Part shown: one piece after another, positions 46,395-55,152 of the stretch | How the letters are laid out: every line of letters begins with the position of its first letter | Numbering within the stretch: position 1 is the first letter of the stretch | Assembly (NCBI RefSeq): GCF_039778605.1 | Contig: NZ_CP156060.1 | Coordinates: 2,542,001-2,606,000 of the forward strand | Length of the DNA stretch: 64,000 bases | Direction: 5' to 3' | Origin: Flavobacterium sp. WV_118_3 | GTDB taxonomy: Bacteria; Bacteroidota; Bacteroidia; Flavobacteriales; Flavobacteriaceae | Program-made: the position numbers and the translations under genes | The notes under the pieces: model-generated | Seen by the model: the letters and a program-made list of their open reading frames with translations, nothing else | What the model was told of the DNA's origin: nothing | The model's database searches: none

Positions 46395-48929
46395 TTATTT
46401 CTTTTTTGCCGTTGTTGTTGCTTTTTTGGTAGCTGTCTTGGTTGTTGCTTTTTTGGCCGTTGTTTTCTTAGCAGCTGTTTTTTTGGCCGGTGCTTTTTTC
46501 TCGATCATCTCTTTTACCTCATCCAAAGTCAACTTCGACGCATCCACATCTTTCGGAAGCTCAATTTTTACTTTTCCTTTCAGGATTACCGAACGTCCCC
46601 ATCGTGCTTTCTCAACACGGATACCTTCTTCTTCCCAGTTATGTAGTACTTTATCGATATCTTTTTGCAATTTTTCTTCGATCAATGCTACAATATCCGA
46701 CTGTGACAAGTTATCAAAATTGTATTTTTTATTTACGTTGATAAACATTCCATTCCATTTGATAAATGGCCCAAAACGTCCCACCCCTTTTTGTACCGGT
46801 TCGTTTTTATAGATCCCGATAGGCGCATCAGCTTGTTCTTTTTCTTTGATCAACTCTACAGCTCTATCAAATGAAACATCTAATGGTTCTTCGCCTTTAG
46901 GCAACGAAATAAACACACTTCCAAAACGAACATAAGGTCCAAAACGGCCATTATTCACCTCTACTTCTTCTCCTTTATAGGTACCCAGATTTTTAGGTAG
47001 CAGAAATAAATTTAAAGCTTCTTCCAATGTAATGTTTCCAATATTCTGTTCCGGTCGTAAACTGGCGAATTGTTTTTCTTCATCGTCCACATCTCCGATC
47101 TGTGCCATCGGTCCGAATTTACCCAAACGAACACTTACCTGTTTTCCTGATTTTGGATCAACTCCCAAAATACGTTCCCCGGATTCTCTTTCTGCATTTT
47201 CTTCGACATTTTTCACGGTGGGATGGAAATGATCATAGAAAACACGCATCATGGTTGCCCAATCTTCATTTCCGGCTGCTATCTCATCGAAATCCTGCTC
47301 TACTTTGGCTGTAAAGTTATAATCCAAAATGGTTTCGAAGTTTTTAACCAGAAAGTCATTTACTATCATCCCGATGTCGGTTGGGACTAATTTTCCTTTA
47401 TCCGAACCAAAATTTTCTTTTAATTCCTGATCCGCAATTTTATTACCTTTTAATGTTAACAGGACATATTTACGCTCCTGACCTTCAAAACTTCCTTTCT
47501 CAACATAATTTCGGTTGATAATGGTTGAAATGGTCGGTGCATACGTCGACGGACGTCCGATACCTAATTCTTCCAATTTCTTTACCAGTGCCGCCTCGGT
47601 ATAGCGTGCCGGCGGTCGCGAAAAACGTTCGGTTGCCGTTATATAATTGTTCGTTAACTTTTCGTTGATTTTTAAAGCCGGTAGCATTCCTTCCTGTTCT
47701 TCCTCCTCCTCGTCATTTCCTTCCAGGTATACTTTTAGGAAGCCTTCAAAAAGTAACACTTCGCCTACCGCTCCAAATACTTCTTTATGATTGCTTGCTA
47801 CAATTTTCACATTGGTTCGTTCCAACTGCGCATCACTCATTTGCGACGCCAGTGTACGTTTCCAGATCAGGTCGTACAAACGCGCCTGATCACGGTCGAT
47901 ATTTACCGAATGCAACGACATATCCGTAGGACGGATCGCCTCGTGTGCTTCCTGCGCTCCTTTTGTTTTGGTCGCATAGTTTCTCGGCTTACTGAATTCT
48001 TTTCCATAAGAACGGATGATTTCTGCTTCGGCTGCCGCCATAGCTTCCTGCGACAAGTTTACACTATCCGTTCTCATATAAGTGATCAATCCGGCCTCAT
48101 ACAAGCGTTGCGCCAACATCATGGTTACTCCTACCGGAAAATACAGCTTACGAGCCGCCTCCTGTTGTAAGGTTGATGTGGTAAACGGTGCAGCCGGCGA
48201 TTTCTTGGTTGGCTTTGTTTCCAGATCGGAAACTTTATAGTCCGATCCTATATTTTGTTTTAAGAAGTTTTCCGCTTCTTGTTTTGTTTTGAAATTATGT
48301 GGCAGTTTGGCCTTAAATGCTTTTCCCGCTTCATTAGCAAATTCGGCCGTAACACTATAAGATCCTTCCGCTTTAAAGTCCTGAATTTCGCGTTCGCGCT
48401 CTACAATTAAACGTACGGAAACCGATTGTACCCGTCCGGCTGATAAACCCCCTTTTACTTTTTTCCAAAGAACCGGCGACAATTCATATCCTACCAAACG
48501 ATCCAGAACACGTCGCGCCTGTTGCGCATTTACAAGGTCGTAATTGATTCCTCTCGGGTTTTCTATTGCTTTTTGAATAGCTGTTTTAGTGATTTCGTGA
48601 AAAACGATACGCTTTGTCTTGCTTTGATCCAATTTTAGTTCTTCCGCCAAGTGCCATGCAATAGCCTCTCCCTCGCGGTCTTCATCGGAAGCCAACCAAA
48701 CAATTTCTGCTGACTTGGAAAGATCTTTTAGTTTTTTTACTACCGCTTTTTTATCGGAGGAAACCTCATATTTCGGTTTAAAATTGTTGTCAATATCTAC
48801 ACCGATTTCTTTTGATGGCAAGTCGGCTATATGTCCGTAACTTGATTCCACCTGGTAGTCTTTTCCTAGAAATTTTTCTATCGTTTTTGCCTTGGCAGGC
48901 GACTCCACAATCACTAAATTCTTTGCCAT
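46395..48929 (-). CDS. topA: DNA topoisomerase I
   Basis: 844 residues. The Toprim domain starts NLVIVESPAKAKTIEKFLG and has DEDREGEAIAWHLAEEL. The active-site tyrosine is in GLITYMRTDSVNLS. C-terminal topo repeats (e.g. GRFGPYVRFGSVFISLPKGE, GVGRFGPFIKWNGMFINV) lead to a Lys/Ala/Thr-rich tail (about 35 residues), as common in Flavobacteria. It relaxes negative supercoils. On the minus strand a TACTTTTG box lies 20-27 bp upstream of the ATG, but no TTG partner was found. Confidence 0.98.
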   Translation of the reverse strand: MAKNLVIVESPAKAKTIEKFLGKDYQVESSYGHIADLPSKEIGVDIDNNFKPKYEVSSDKKAVVKKLKDLSKSAEIVWLASDEDREGEAIAWHLAEELKLDQSKTKRIVFHEITKTAIQKAIENPRGINYDLVNAQQARRVLDRLVGYELSPVLWKKVKGGLSAGRVQSVSVRLIVEREREIQDFKAEGSYSVTAEFANEAGKAFKAKLPHNFKTKQEAENFLKQNIGSDYKVSDLETKPTKKSPAAPFTTSTLQQEAARKLYFPVGVTMMLAQRLYEAGLITYMRTDSVNLSQEAMAAAEAEIIRSYGKEFSKPRNYATKTKGAQEAHEAIRPTDMSLHSVNIDRDQARLYDLIWKRTLASQMSDAQLERTNVKIVASNHKEVFGAVGEVLLFEGFLKVYLEGNDEEEEEQEGMLPALKINEKLTNNYITATERFSRPPARYTEAALVKKLEELGIGRPSTYAPTISTIINRNYVEKGSFEGQERKYVLLTLKGNKIADQELKENFGSDKGKLVPTDIGMIVNDFLVKNFETILDYNFTAKVEQDFDEIAAGNEDWATMMRVFYDHFHPTVKNVEENAERESGERILGVDPKSGKQVSVRLGKFGPMAQIGDVDDEEKQFASLRPEQNIGNITLEEALNLFLLPKNLGTYKGEEVEVNNGRFGPYVRFGSVFISLPKGEEPLDVSFDRAVELIKEKEQADAPIGIYKNEPVQKGVGRFGPFIKWNGMFINVNKKYNFDNLSQSDIVALIEEKLQKDIDKVLHNWEEEGIRVEKARWGRSVILKGKVKIELPKDVDASKLTLDEVKEMIEKKAPAKKTAAKKTTAKKATTKTATKKATTTAKKK

Positions 48930-49280
48930 ACTTCTTCTGTTTGTTCCGCAAAAGTATATGATTTTTTTAAATATTACATTTTTTGATTTTTTAAAACCTA
49001 TTTATTTATTCCCATTTCTTTGTTAATAACGATCCGTAATAACAGCAATTATTCCATTCCGATAGTCGTTTTAAACCACCTGATTTAAAAAAATTAAACC
49101 ACCACTTATCCCACCTGACTTCCAAAAACAACGCCGGGAATACATTTTACACATTATCGCCACTTTTATTTATAAATAATCCAAAAAAGTTAAAAAAATT
49201 AACATTTAAAATTTTGGACAAACGCACTTTATGATGATTTTTGAAAAAATAATTCACATTTCTTACCAAAAAATTACAAT
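48930..49280. other. Intergenic stretch between divergent topA and the RiPP locus
   Basis: 351 bp, AT-rich, no gene. It contains the TACTTTTG box of topA (48949-48956). No convincing promoter for the rightward gene was found; TTG at about 49214 lacks a good -7 partner. Confidence 0.5.
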
Positions 49281-50846
49281 ATGCCCTCTTTCATAAACCT
49301 TATAAATGATTTTCTACTCAAAAATTCACACTCCTTAAATAAAGAGGATCTGAATCTCCAACTATTATCCCATGAGGATTACCCTAGTTTTCGATCGGTT
49401 TCGGATACATTCGATTATTTCGGCATTGAAAACCTGGCCGCTACCGTCCCTGTTGAAGCATTAGAACAACTTCCAGAGTTTTTCCTGACCTTAATCAATA
49501 TGGAAGGTAAAAGCATTTTTGTTTCGGTACATAAAACCCAAAACCGCATTAGTTGTAAGAGCACGGAAAAGAAATCACAACAATATAGCTATGCCGATTT
49601 TAAGACGATTTGGTCCGGAACGGTTATCGTTGTAGAAAAGAATACGGTGCCATCAAACGCCAAAAACAGACAAATATTAGTCGTTTTAGGAATCGCTGCT
49701 GCTTTAACACTACTGACGCTACTCTATCCCTTTTCACTTATATCAGCACTTATCGGTTTGTTGACACTTATCGGCATTTATATAAGCTGGCTGATCACCA
49801 AAGAAGAATTGGGCATCCGGGACACAATTACAGCCACTTTGTGTAGCACACTAAACGAAAAAGGGAGTTGCTCGAACATCATTAATTCTAAAGTCCGTTT
49901 TTTGGGACTGATTTCACTTAGTACCGCTACCGGTATCTTCTTTACATCCCAATTGCCGATCTTACTCTTTATCGGTTTTGACGTCACTTTTTTTTCAATT
50001 GCTTTATTAGCCGCAATACCGGCCGTTTTGTATTCCTTATACAGTCAGGCGTTTGTTTTAAAAGAATGGTGCGCCCTTTGTTTAGCAACTGCTTTGCTAC
50101 TTTTTTTGGAAATGGGCGTTGTTTTTACAACACCACTCCTTTTAACCTTTAACGCGACCTACTGGATTAAAGCGTTATTATGTATTACACTGGTTGGTTT
50201 AGGAATACACTATATAAAAGTGCTAATCGAAAAAAACATCGCTTTAAAGAAAAGTGAAATGGATTTCTTTAAATTCAAACGCAACTACGGACTTTTCACC
50301 TCCTTATTATATAAGAAACAATTGCCGAATACTAGTCCTATTCCACAACATCATGAAGTACGATTTGGCTCCGATAATCCGGTTCTTACGATCCAGGCGG
50401 TTACCAATCCTTTATGCGGTTATTGTACTGACGCTTTTAAAGCCTATTTCTCGTTATTGGAAAAACACGGAACGGATATTCAGATCCAATTTATTTTTAG
50501 TGTTCCGTATGAGAAACCCGACAACCTTTCGACCAAAATTGTATTGGAGGTATTGGAAGCCTATTCTCAGAATCCAAAACAGGCTTTACTCCTATTAAAG
50601 GATTGGTTTGAGAAAAAGAATATTTCGGAATGGGAACATAAATCCGGGAATCCAAGTCCGGAAAAGTTACAGTTGCTTCAGTCCCATCGTTCCTGGTGTG
50701 ATGCCAATGGAATTTTATATACTCCAGCTACCTTTATCAATAGCTATCAGTATCCAAATGAATACAAAACACAGGAGTTTATATTATTTGCCGATGAAAT
50801 GATCGGGGAATTTCGAGGAGTCGGCATTTTAGTTAATCCGAATTAA
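49281..50846 (+). CDS. VKOR-thioredoxin protein with C39-like N-terminal domain
   Basis: 521 residues. Residues 1-120 look like a peptidase C39-type domain without its catalytic Cys and His (SHEDYPSFRSVSDTFDYFGI, ISCKSTEKKSQQYSYADFKT, WSGTVIVVE). Residues about 133-310 are a vitamin K epoxide reductase domain with several transmembrane segments and the paired cysteines C188/C197 and C264-x-x-C267 (EWCALC). Residues from about 360 are a thioredoxin-like domain with C379-G-Y-C382. Such proteins drive disulfide formation and often lie beside peptide exporters in Bacteroidetes. Here it opens the RiPP locus; the precursor at 51212 has three Cys, so oxidation of the peptide or of exporter parts is a fair guess. 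Confidence 0.88.
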   Translation: MPSFINLINDFLLKNSHSLNKEDLNLQLLSHEDYPSFRSVSDTFDYFGIENLAATVPVEALEQLPEFFLTLINMEGKSIFVSVHKTQNRISCKSTEKKSQQYSYADFKTIWSGTVIVVEKNTVPSNAKNRQILVVLGIAAALTLLTLLYPFSLISALIGLLTLIGIYISWLITKEELGIRDTITATLCSTLNEKGSCSNIINSKVRFLGLISLSTATGIFFTSQLPILLFIGFDVTFFSIALLAAIPAVLYSLYSQAFVLKEWCALCLATALLLFLEMGVVFTTPLLLTFNATYWIKALLCITLVGLGIHYIKVLIEKNIALKKSEMDFFKFKRNYGLFTSLLYKKQLPNTSPIPQHHEVRFGSDNPVLTIQAVTNPLCGYCTDAFKAYFSLLEKHGTDIQIQFIFSVPYEKPDNLSTKIVLEVLEAYSQNPKQALLLLKDWFEKKNISEWEHKSGNPSPEKLQLLQSHRSWCDANGILYTPATFINSYQYPNEYKTQEFILFADEMIGEFRGVGILVNPN

Positions 50847-50879
50847 AGTCGGATAACGTTACATTATATTTCACCTTTC

Positions 50880-50920
50880 AAATCCTACAAATCGCAGAGC
50901 GCGGCTTGTAGGATTTCTTA
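50880..50920 (+). terminator. Terminator after the VKOR gene
   Basis: Arms AAATCCTACAA / TTGTAGGATTT with a 15-base loop, then TTCTTATTTATT. Confidence 0.75.
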
Positions 50921-51058
50921 TTTATTCTCACTTCTCTTTTCGCTACATCTATAGCTTTATTTTCGTTTCACACTATTACTGAGTGTCTTTACGTGTTTGC
51001 TGCGTGTCTTTGCGTAGTACTCTTTTAGTAAATGCTTAAAAACTGTTCCTACATTTGG
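50913..51058 (+). repeat. 146-bp direct repeat upstream of precursor A
   Basis: From TTTCTTATTTATTCTCACTT to CTGTTCCTACATTTGG, very similar to 54640-54785 (also upstream of a precursor gene). It contains TTTGCG-type runs (GCTGCGTGTCTTTGCG) like dispersed Flavobacterium intergenic repeats, and ends with a TACATTTG box that fits a -7 element. Between it and the ATG at 51212 are 153 bp without a gene. Confidence 0.75.
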
Positions 51059-51211
51059 GTAGAACTAGTTTTATTCCTTCCAATCTATTTTATTTTCTTG
51101 AATTAATTTCTAGTCCACAATAAATATTAATGGACTAACTAAACCCTGTTTTTTTTGCTGAGTACCTCAAAACTGGTGATAAAAAGCATTAATTAATCTA
51201 ATCTATATGTT

Positions 51212-51442
51212 ATGGAAAAATTTGGATCAAAATTATTCGAAAAGTTTGAAGATGCGAGAATTCTTAAACAATCGCAACAGAAAATCAATGGTGGTCATAT
51301 GTTATCAGGACCAGTGGAATCAGAAGCAACCGGGGATACAGAGTGTACGATGGGTGGACAAGACTGCGGAGACAATGTTGGAAGCACTGATGTTTTTTCC
51401 GATTCGACACCTACACAAGTAGGACAAGATTGGTGTGATTAA
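51212..51442 (+). CDS. RiPP precursor peptide A (grasp-with-spasm type)
   Basis: 76 residues. Leader MEKFGSKLFEKFEDARILKQ (helical, charged) runs to a double-glycine site in QQKINGGHMLSG; the C39 exporter would cut after GG. The core is about 48 residues, rich in Ser, Thr, Asp and Glu, with Cys in TEC, DC and DWC. Such a core suits ATP-grasp ester or amide ring closure between Ser/Thr/Lys and Asp/Glu side chains. The frame shifted by one base upstream is a shadow. It is the first gene after the repeat and is followed 41 bp later by the exported helper gene. Confidence 0.75.
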   Translation: MEKFGSKLFEKFEDARILKQSQQKINGGHMLSGPVESEATGDTECTMGGQDCGDNVGSTDVFSDSTPTQVGQDWCD

Positions 51443-51483
51443 CAAAATGCATTATTAACATTCAAAATGAGACGAAAAAATTT

Positions 51484-52377
51484 ATGAAAAAAACACACTT
51501 CACACTCATTTTATGTTTTATCTGTTTCTATTCCGTAAGTCAAAACACAAGAGATGTTTTTATACACGATTCTATTTCAAGTAAAATAGAATATGCCATA
51601 CTGAAAAAAAATATTTTAAAGTTGGAAGGACAAAGCGGCGGTTATGAGCCAGATTTTAAATACAGGTTATTAAATAGCAGTTTTACCCATAACGACATTC
51701 TTTTTTTTAAAAAGGAATTGTCCCTATTAGTCGAAAAATACGGTTTTAATGTGGCCTATATGTCTGGAGACGAAAAGTATTATAATGCCATAATGAAAGG
51801 TGATTTATCAAAATGGTTTAAAAAAATGTATCTCAAATGTCATACAAAATGGTTGAAAAATAATTTTGAAAAACAGATTGACCTTCGAATATTAAATGAG
51901 TTGGCTATGAAAGACCAGCTTGTAAATAGTTATGCCGCTAATGTTTCGCAAATACCAGGTTTAGACTCCATTCAGAAAGAAAGAAATATGGAATTACTAT
52001 CCAGCTATTTCTACAAGAATGCCAGTACGCTACATAATGTAAGCCTAAAATACCATAATCTACCAACCGCTAAATCGTTTGCTTTAGTTCAAAACGGTTA
52101 TGGGATCGTTACAATCCACAATCTACAGGCCAAGGCTAATTACGATAATTATTGGACCTTATTTTATCCCTATTACAAGAAAGCCTATTTAAAAGATCAG
52201 ATTGACTATATGATTTTTAGAAATTACGACAACCTCTCCTATTTGCATTATGGGTATCAGGTTTTCGGCTTGATCAGTATTAAAAACATACCGGATCATT
52301 GGAAAAGCAATGACGAAATTCCTATAAAAGATCCTGATTTTGCAAAAAAAATTAAATCCGAATTTAAATGGTACTGA
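51484..52377 (+). CDS. Exported protein of the RiPP locus, DUF6624-like
   Basis: 297 residues with a signal peptide (MKKTHFTLILCFICFYSVSQ). The C-terminal half contains ALVQNGYGIVTIHN, then WTLFYPYYKKAYLKDQIDYM and SYLHYGYQVFG, a layout resembling DUF6624 proteins (liqH...pyl...g.id...YG.Q), though the match is loose. It overlaps the ATP-grasp gene by 10 bp, so they are co-translated. Role unknown; a broken protein of similar layout lies at 55153-56166. Confidence 0.7.
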   Translation: MKKTHFTLILCFICFYSVSQNTRDVFIHDSISSKIEYAILKKNILKLEGQSGGYEPDFKYRLLNSSFTHNDILFFKKELSLLVEKYGFNVAYMSGDEKYYNAIMKGDLSKWFKKMYLKCHTKWLKNNFEKQIDLRILNELAMKDQLVNSYAANVSQIPGLDSIQKERNMELLSSYFYKNASTLHNVSLKYHNLPTAKSFALVQNGYGIVTIHNLQAKANYDNYWTLFYPYYKKAYLKDQIDYMIFRNYDNLSYLHYGYQVFGLISIKNIPDHWKSNDEIPIKDPDFAKKIKSEFKWY

Positions 52378-53354
52378 TTTTAAGTTCACCCGATGATTTG
52401 TCGACGAATGATGTAATCGACTGGTTAAGGCATTACAATATTCCTTTTTTACGAATCTCGGTTAATGACACTATAACCTATAAGTCGGTTACTATTGGTA
52501 ATTCTAAATTTGACATTGAATTTTCGATTAATAAAAAAAGTTATAATCTGCACGATTTCACCGCTTTTTGGTACAGAAGAAGTCATTACAGTATTTTCAT
52601 TCCTAAAATTATTGAGAACGATATCATTAGTAAACAAATCAACAGGCACTTGCAAGTTGAAGCAAATGAAATTCACAAACTATTCACAAATTATATCTGT
52701 AAAAAATCAATCAATAATCACCGTGATATTACGATTAACAAATTAGCTGTTTTGAAACTAGCGACTACTATTGGTTTAAAAATTCCTGATACCATAATCG
52801 CTACCAAAAGAACCGCCGTTTCTCATTTTATGAGAAGACATTCAAAAATTATCACTAAAAATTTTTCTCAGGGAATCTTCATTCACAATAAAACCGAATC
52901 TTTTAACGCAATAACAAACATTGTCACTGAAGAAATTTTCAATTTATTACCCGAATATTTTTTTCCCAGTTTATTTCAAGAACATATTAATAAATTATTT
53001 GAATTACGGGTTTTTTACTTAATGGGTACTTTTTATTCAAGCGCCATATTTTCTCAAAACGACCCAAAAACATCCGTAGATTTTAGAAACTATAATAAGG
53101 AAAAACCGAATAGAACTCCTCCATTTAAGTTACCTGCAACTATAGAAATAAAATTAAAAAAACTAATGAAAGTCTTAAAACTAAACAGCGGCTCTATAGA
53201 CATGCTTGTTTCTTCAAATAATGAATACGTTTTTTTGGAAGTCAACCCTATTGGGCAATTTGGACAAGTTTCAAAACCTTGTAATTATTATCTCGAAAAA
53301 CAGATCGCTAAAGAATTGAATAAAATCTCAAAATATGGAACACTCACAAATTGA
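52368..53354 (+). CDS. gwsG: ATP-grasp peptide maturase (GwsG, grasp-with-spasm)
   Basis: 328 residues. It starts MVLILSSPDDLSTNDVIDWL, typical of the grasp-with-spasm ATP-grasp maturases. The ATP-grasp half has LGIKIPDTI-type (here GLKIPDTIIA), KNFSQGIF, FQEHINKLFELRVFY, IDMLV and the metal-binding VFLEVNPIGQFG (Glu291, Asn293). The role would be to activate an Asp/Glu side chain of the precursor and form a ring. It overlaps both neighbours: 10 bp with the exported protein and 20 bp with the 55-residue gene. Confidence 0.85.
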   Translation: MVLILSSPDDLSTNDVIDWLRHYNIPFLRISVNDTITYKSVTIGNSKFDIEFSINKKSYNLHDFTAFWYRRSHYSIFIPKIIENDIISKQINRHLQVEANEIHKLFTNYICKKSINNHRDITINKLAVLKLATTIGLKIPDTIIATKRTAVSHFMRRHSKIITKNFSQGIFIHNKTESFNAITNIVTEEIFNLLPEYFFPSLFQEHINKLFELRVFYLMGTFYSSAIFSQNDPKTSVDFRNYNKEKPNRTPPFKLPATIEIKLKKLMKVLKLNSGSIDMLVSSNNEYVFLEVNPIGQFGQVSKPCNYYLEKQIAKELNKISKYGTLTN

Positions 53355-53502
53355 ATCATTACCATTGTTTTTTAGGCTTGGAAAATTTGAACCGAATCAA
53401 AAATCGATATACTCAGAGAACTACATTGTATCGAAATCATACGCAACCGATCTCTATTTAAAAATGAAGTATCACAAACCACTAATTTTACAAATGCCAT
53501 GA
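53335..53502 (+). CDS. 55-residue protein between the two maturase genes
   Basis: ATG at 53335 inside the end of gwsG; the stop TGA (53500-53502) overlaps the ATG of gwsS as ATGA. The protein starts MEHSQIESLPLFFRLGKFEP and ends LKMKYHKPLILQMP. It has no signal peptide and no cysteine. The tight overlaps on both sides argue that it is a real co-translated gene, not a chance frame. I do not know its family; a small substrate-binding or scaffold protein for the maturases is one possibility. Confidence 0.6.
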   Translation: MEHSQIESLPLFFRLGKFEPNQKSIYSENYIVSKSYATDLYLKMKYHKPLILQMP

Positions 53503-54542
53503 TTTTAAAGTTTCATGCCGAAACTCCAGTTATTAATGGCTTTAACAGATCATGTATATATGACCTACCTAGAAATACTTATGATTTTTTGCCTTTAGCC
53601 ATTGTAAACAAACTTTATTCTTTTGAAAACATGAATCGGGACACTATAATTGATCAACTTGATACCAATGAAAAATTATGGCTAAACTATTTAATCGAAA
53701 AAGAATATTGTTTTTTTATACCTCAAGAATTCAAAGATGCATTTCCGAAAATAAATTTCAAATGGACTAATCCTTCATTAATAAGTAATACAATCATCGA
53801 CATCAGTCAAACAACTTCTGGTTTTGATTTTAAAATAGTAGAAGAACTTAACTGCAAACATGTATTAATTAGAATTGATAATTACGAAAATCTGGAAGCA
53901 TTATACTCATTACTTAAAGAAAAAATCGGTACTACAACCTTTAAATCAATTGATTTACACATTAGAAAAAAACCTGACACAAGCTTTTCATCTTTTAAGA
54001 AGAGTATTAAAAAAGAAATAAAACAAATCACGGATATTAATTTCTACAATAAAAAACGAGACACTATTCCTTCTGTTTTTAGCCCTTTTTTCCTCATTAA
54101 CATCAATATCTTTTCAGAATCGCTACGATTTAATTCTTATTACAATCGAAAACTATACATTGACAAAGATGGAAACATCAAGAATGGTATTGAAGGAAAA
54201 CGTATTTTTTCAAATCTTACTAAAAATGTCGATTTGGCAGAAATAGTTCAAAGCAAGAACTACAAAAACTTATGGAATATTAACAAAGATAAAATTGATA
54301 TTTGTAAAGACTGTGAGTTCCGATATATGTGTATTGATAATAGAACTCCAAAAAAAAGAAACAACAAAGCCTATTATTTTGAAGAGGAATGCCCCTATAA
54401 CCCCTACATTTCGAAATGGAAAGGAGACAAAGATTACAAATCGTTAGAAGAAATTGGAGTAATTTCCAATAAGATATTTTTTTCAATAGATCTGAAAAAA
54501 GTAAAAAAAACAAATACTGATATATGGATAAACTCAATATAA
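53499..54542 (+). CDS. gwsS: SPASM-domain peptide maturase (GwsS, grasp-with-spasm)
   Basis: 347 residues. The C-terminal part has the SPASM-like cysteines C269-x2-C272, C278 and C298 (ICKDCEFRYMC and ECPYN). No CxxxCxxC radical-SAM motif exists anywhere in the protein, as expected for the grasp-with-spasm family, which I recall as SPASM proteins lacking the standard SAM cluster. The N-terminal half starts MILKFHAETPVINGFNRSCI, with the family's 'Cys near residue 19'. It would act together with gwsG on the precursor. Joined by ATGA overlap to the 55-residue gene; a terminator-like hairpin follows. Confidence 0.82.
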   Translation: MILKFHAETPVINGFNRSCIYDLPRNTYDFLPLAIVNKLYSFENMNRDTIIDQLDTNEKLWLNYLIEKEYCFFIPQEFKDAFPKINFKWTNPSLISNTIIDISQTTSGFDFKIVEELNCKHVLIRIDNYENLEALYSLLKEKIGTTTFKSIDLHIRKKPDTSFSSFKKSIKKEIKQITDINFYNKKRDTIPSVFSPFFLININIFSESLRFNSYYNRKLYIDKDGNIKNGIEGKRIFSNLTKNVDLAEIVQSKNYKNLWNINKDKIDICKDCEFRYMCIDNRTPKKRNNKAYYFEEECPYNPYISKWKGDKDYKSLEEIGVISNKIFFSIDLKKVKKTNTDIWINSI

Positions 54543-54605
54543 GCAGATATAAAAACTTTTTATTACTATTAACGCTTCCCTTTCTCCCTTATAATTTTAG
54601 CTTTC

Positions 54606-54642
54606 AAATTCTACAAACTGCCGAACACGGTTTATAGGGTTT
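54606..54642 (+). terminator. Terminator-like hairpin after gwsS (imperfect)
   Basis: AAATTCTACAAA / TTTATAGGGTTT pair through several G-U pairs and one mismatch. It is the counterpart of the hairpin at 50880. Confidence 0.5.
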
Positions 54643-54785
54643 CTTATTTATTCTCACTTCTCTTTTAGCTACATCTATAGCTTTATTTTCGTTTTGCTGC
54701 GTTACTGAGTGCATTTGCGTGTTTTGCTGCGTGTCTTTGCGTAGTACTCTTTTAGTAAATGCTAAAAAACTGTTCCTACATTTGG
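54640..54785 (+). repeat. 146-bp direct repeat upstream of precursor B
   Basis: Second copy of the block at 50913-51058, with about a dozen differences; it ends with the same TACATTTG box (54777-54784). The 120 bp between it and the ATG at 54905 hold no gene. Confidence 0.75.
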
Positions 54786-54904
54786 AATATGAGGATGCCA
54801 ACAAAACTTGTTTTAAGTCTATTCTTGAATGTTTATTATCAACTGAATGAATATATAATATCTAAACATTTATTTTAAAAAACAATCTATAAAGTTTACG
54901 CATC

Positions 54905-55097
54905 ATGAAAAAATTAGAAAGTTTAGAACAGGATCGATTTCAATCCTTTAAAGAAAATGAAATCAATTATTGGAGGTGCAAAAGTAGCTACAACCTATGG
55001 AGGTGGTAATCCGGATTGTTACGATTACCGCACAAATGAAACCGGATCCGTTGATGGAGGTGGTGCTGCCCGGGATTTTTGGTATCGGGAATGCTAA
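54905..55097 (+). pseudogene. RiPP precursor peptide B, frameshifted
   Basis: From ATG 54905 the leader reads MKKLESLEQDRFQSFKENE and then falls out of frame. In the +1 frame it continues KSIIGG and a core of about 39 residues starting AKVATTYGGGNPDCYDYRTN, with further Thr/Glu/Asp/Gly, two Cys in all, ending WYREC. The GG site and a matching leader show one original gene; a shift at about 54955-54962 splits it. An ATG at 54957 would make a 46-residue protein without a leader. As it stands it should not be a maturase substrate. Confidence 0.65.
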
Positions 55098-55152
55098 CAT
55101 TAATAACTGATAGCGTTGATATTGTCAACGTTATCAGTTCAAATAGCTTGTT

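Noticed and set aside
46426..46812. 128-codon + strand frame rich in Val/Ala/Phe
   Set aside because: Antisense of the Lys/Ala/Thr-rich tail of topA.
51207..51422. 71-codon frame overlapping precursor A
   Set aside because: Different frame of the same stretch; it lacks the GG leader and the precursor composition seen in the frame from 51212.
53499..54542. Radical SAM enzyme
   Set aside because: No CxxxCxxC motif anywhere; only SPASM-type cysteines at the C-terminus.
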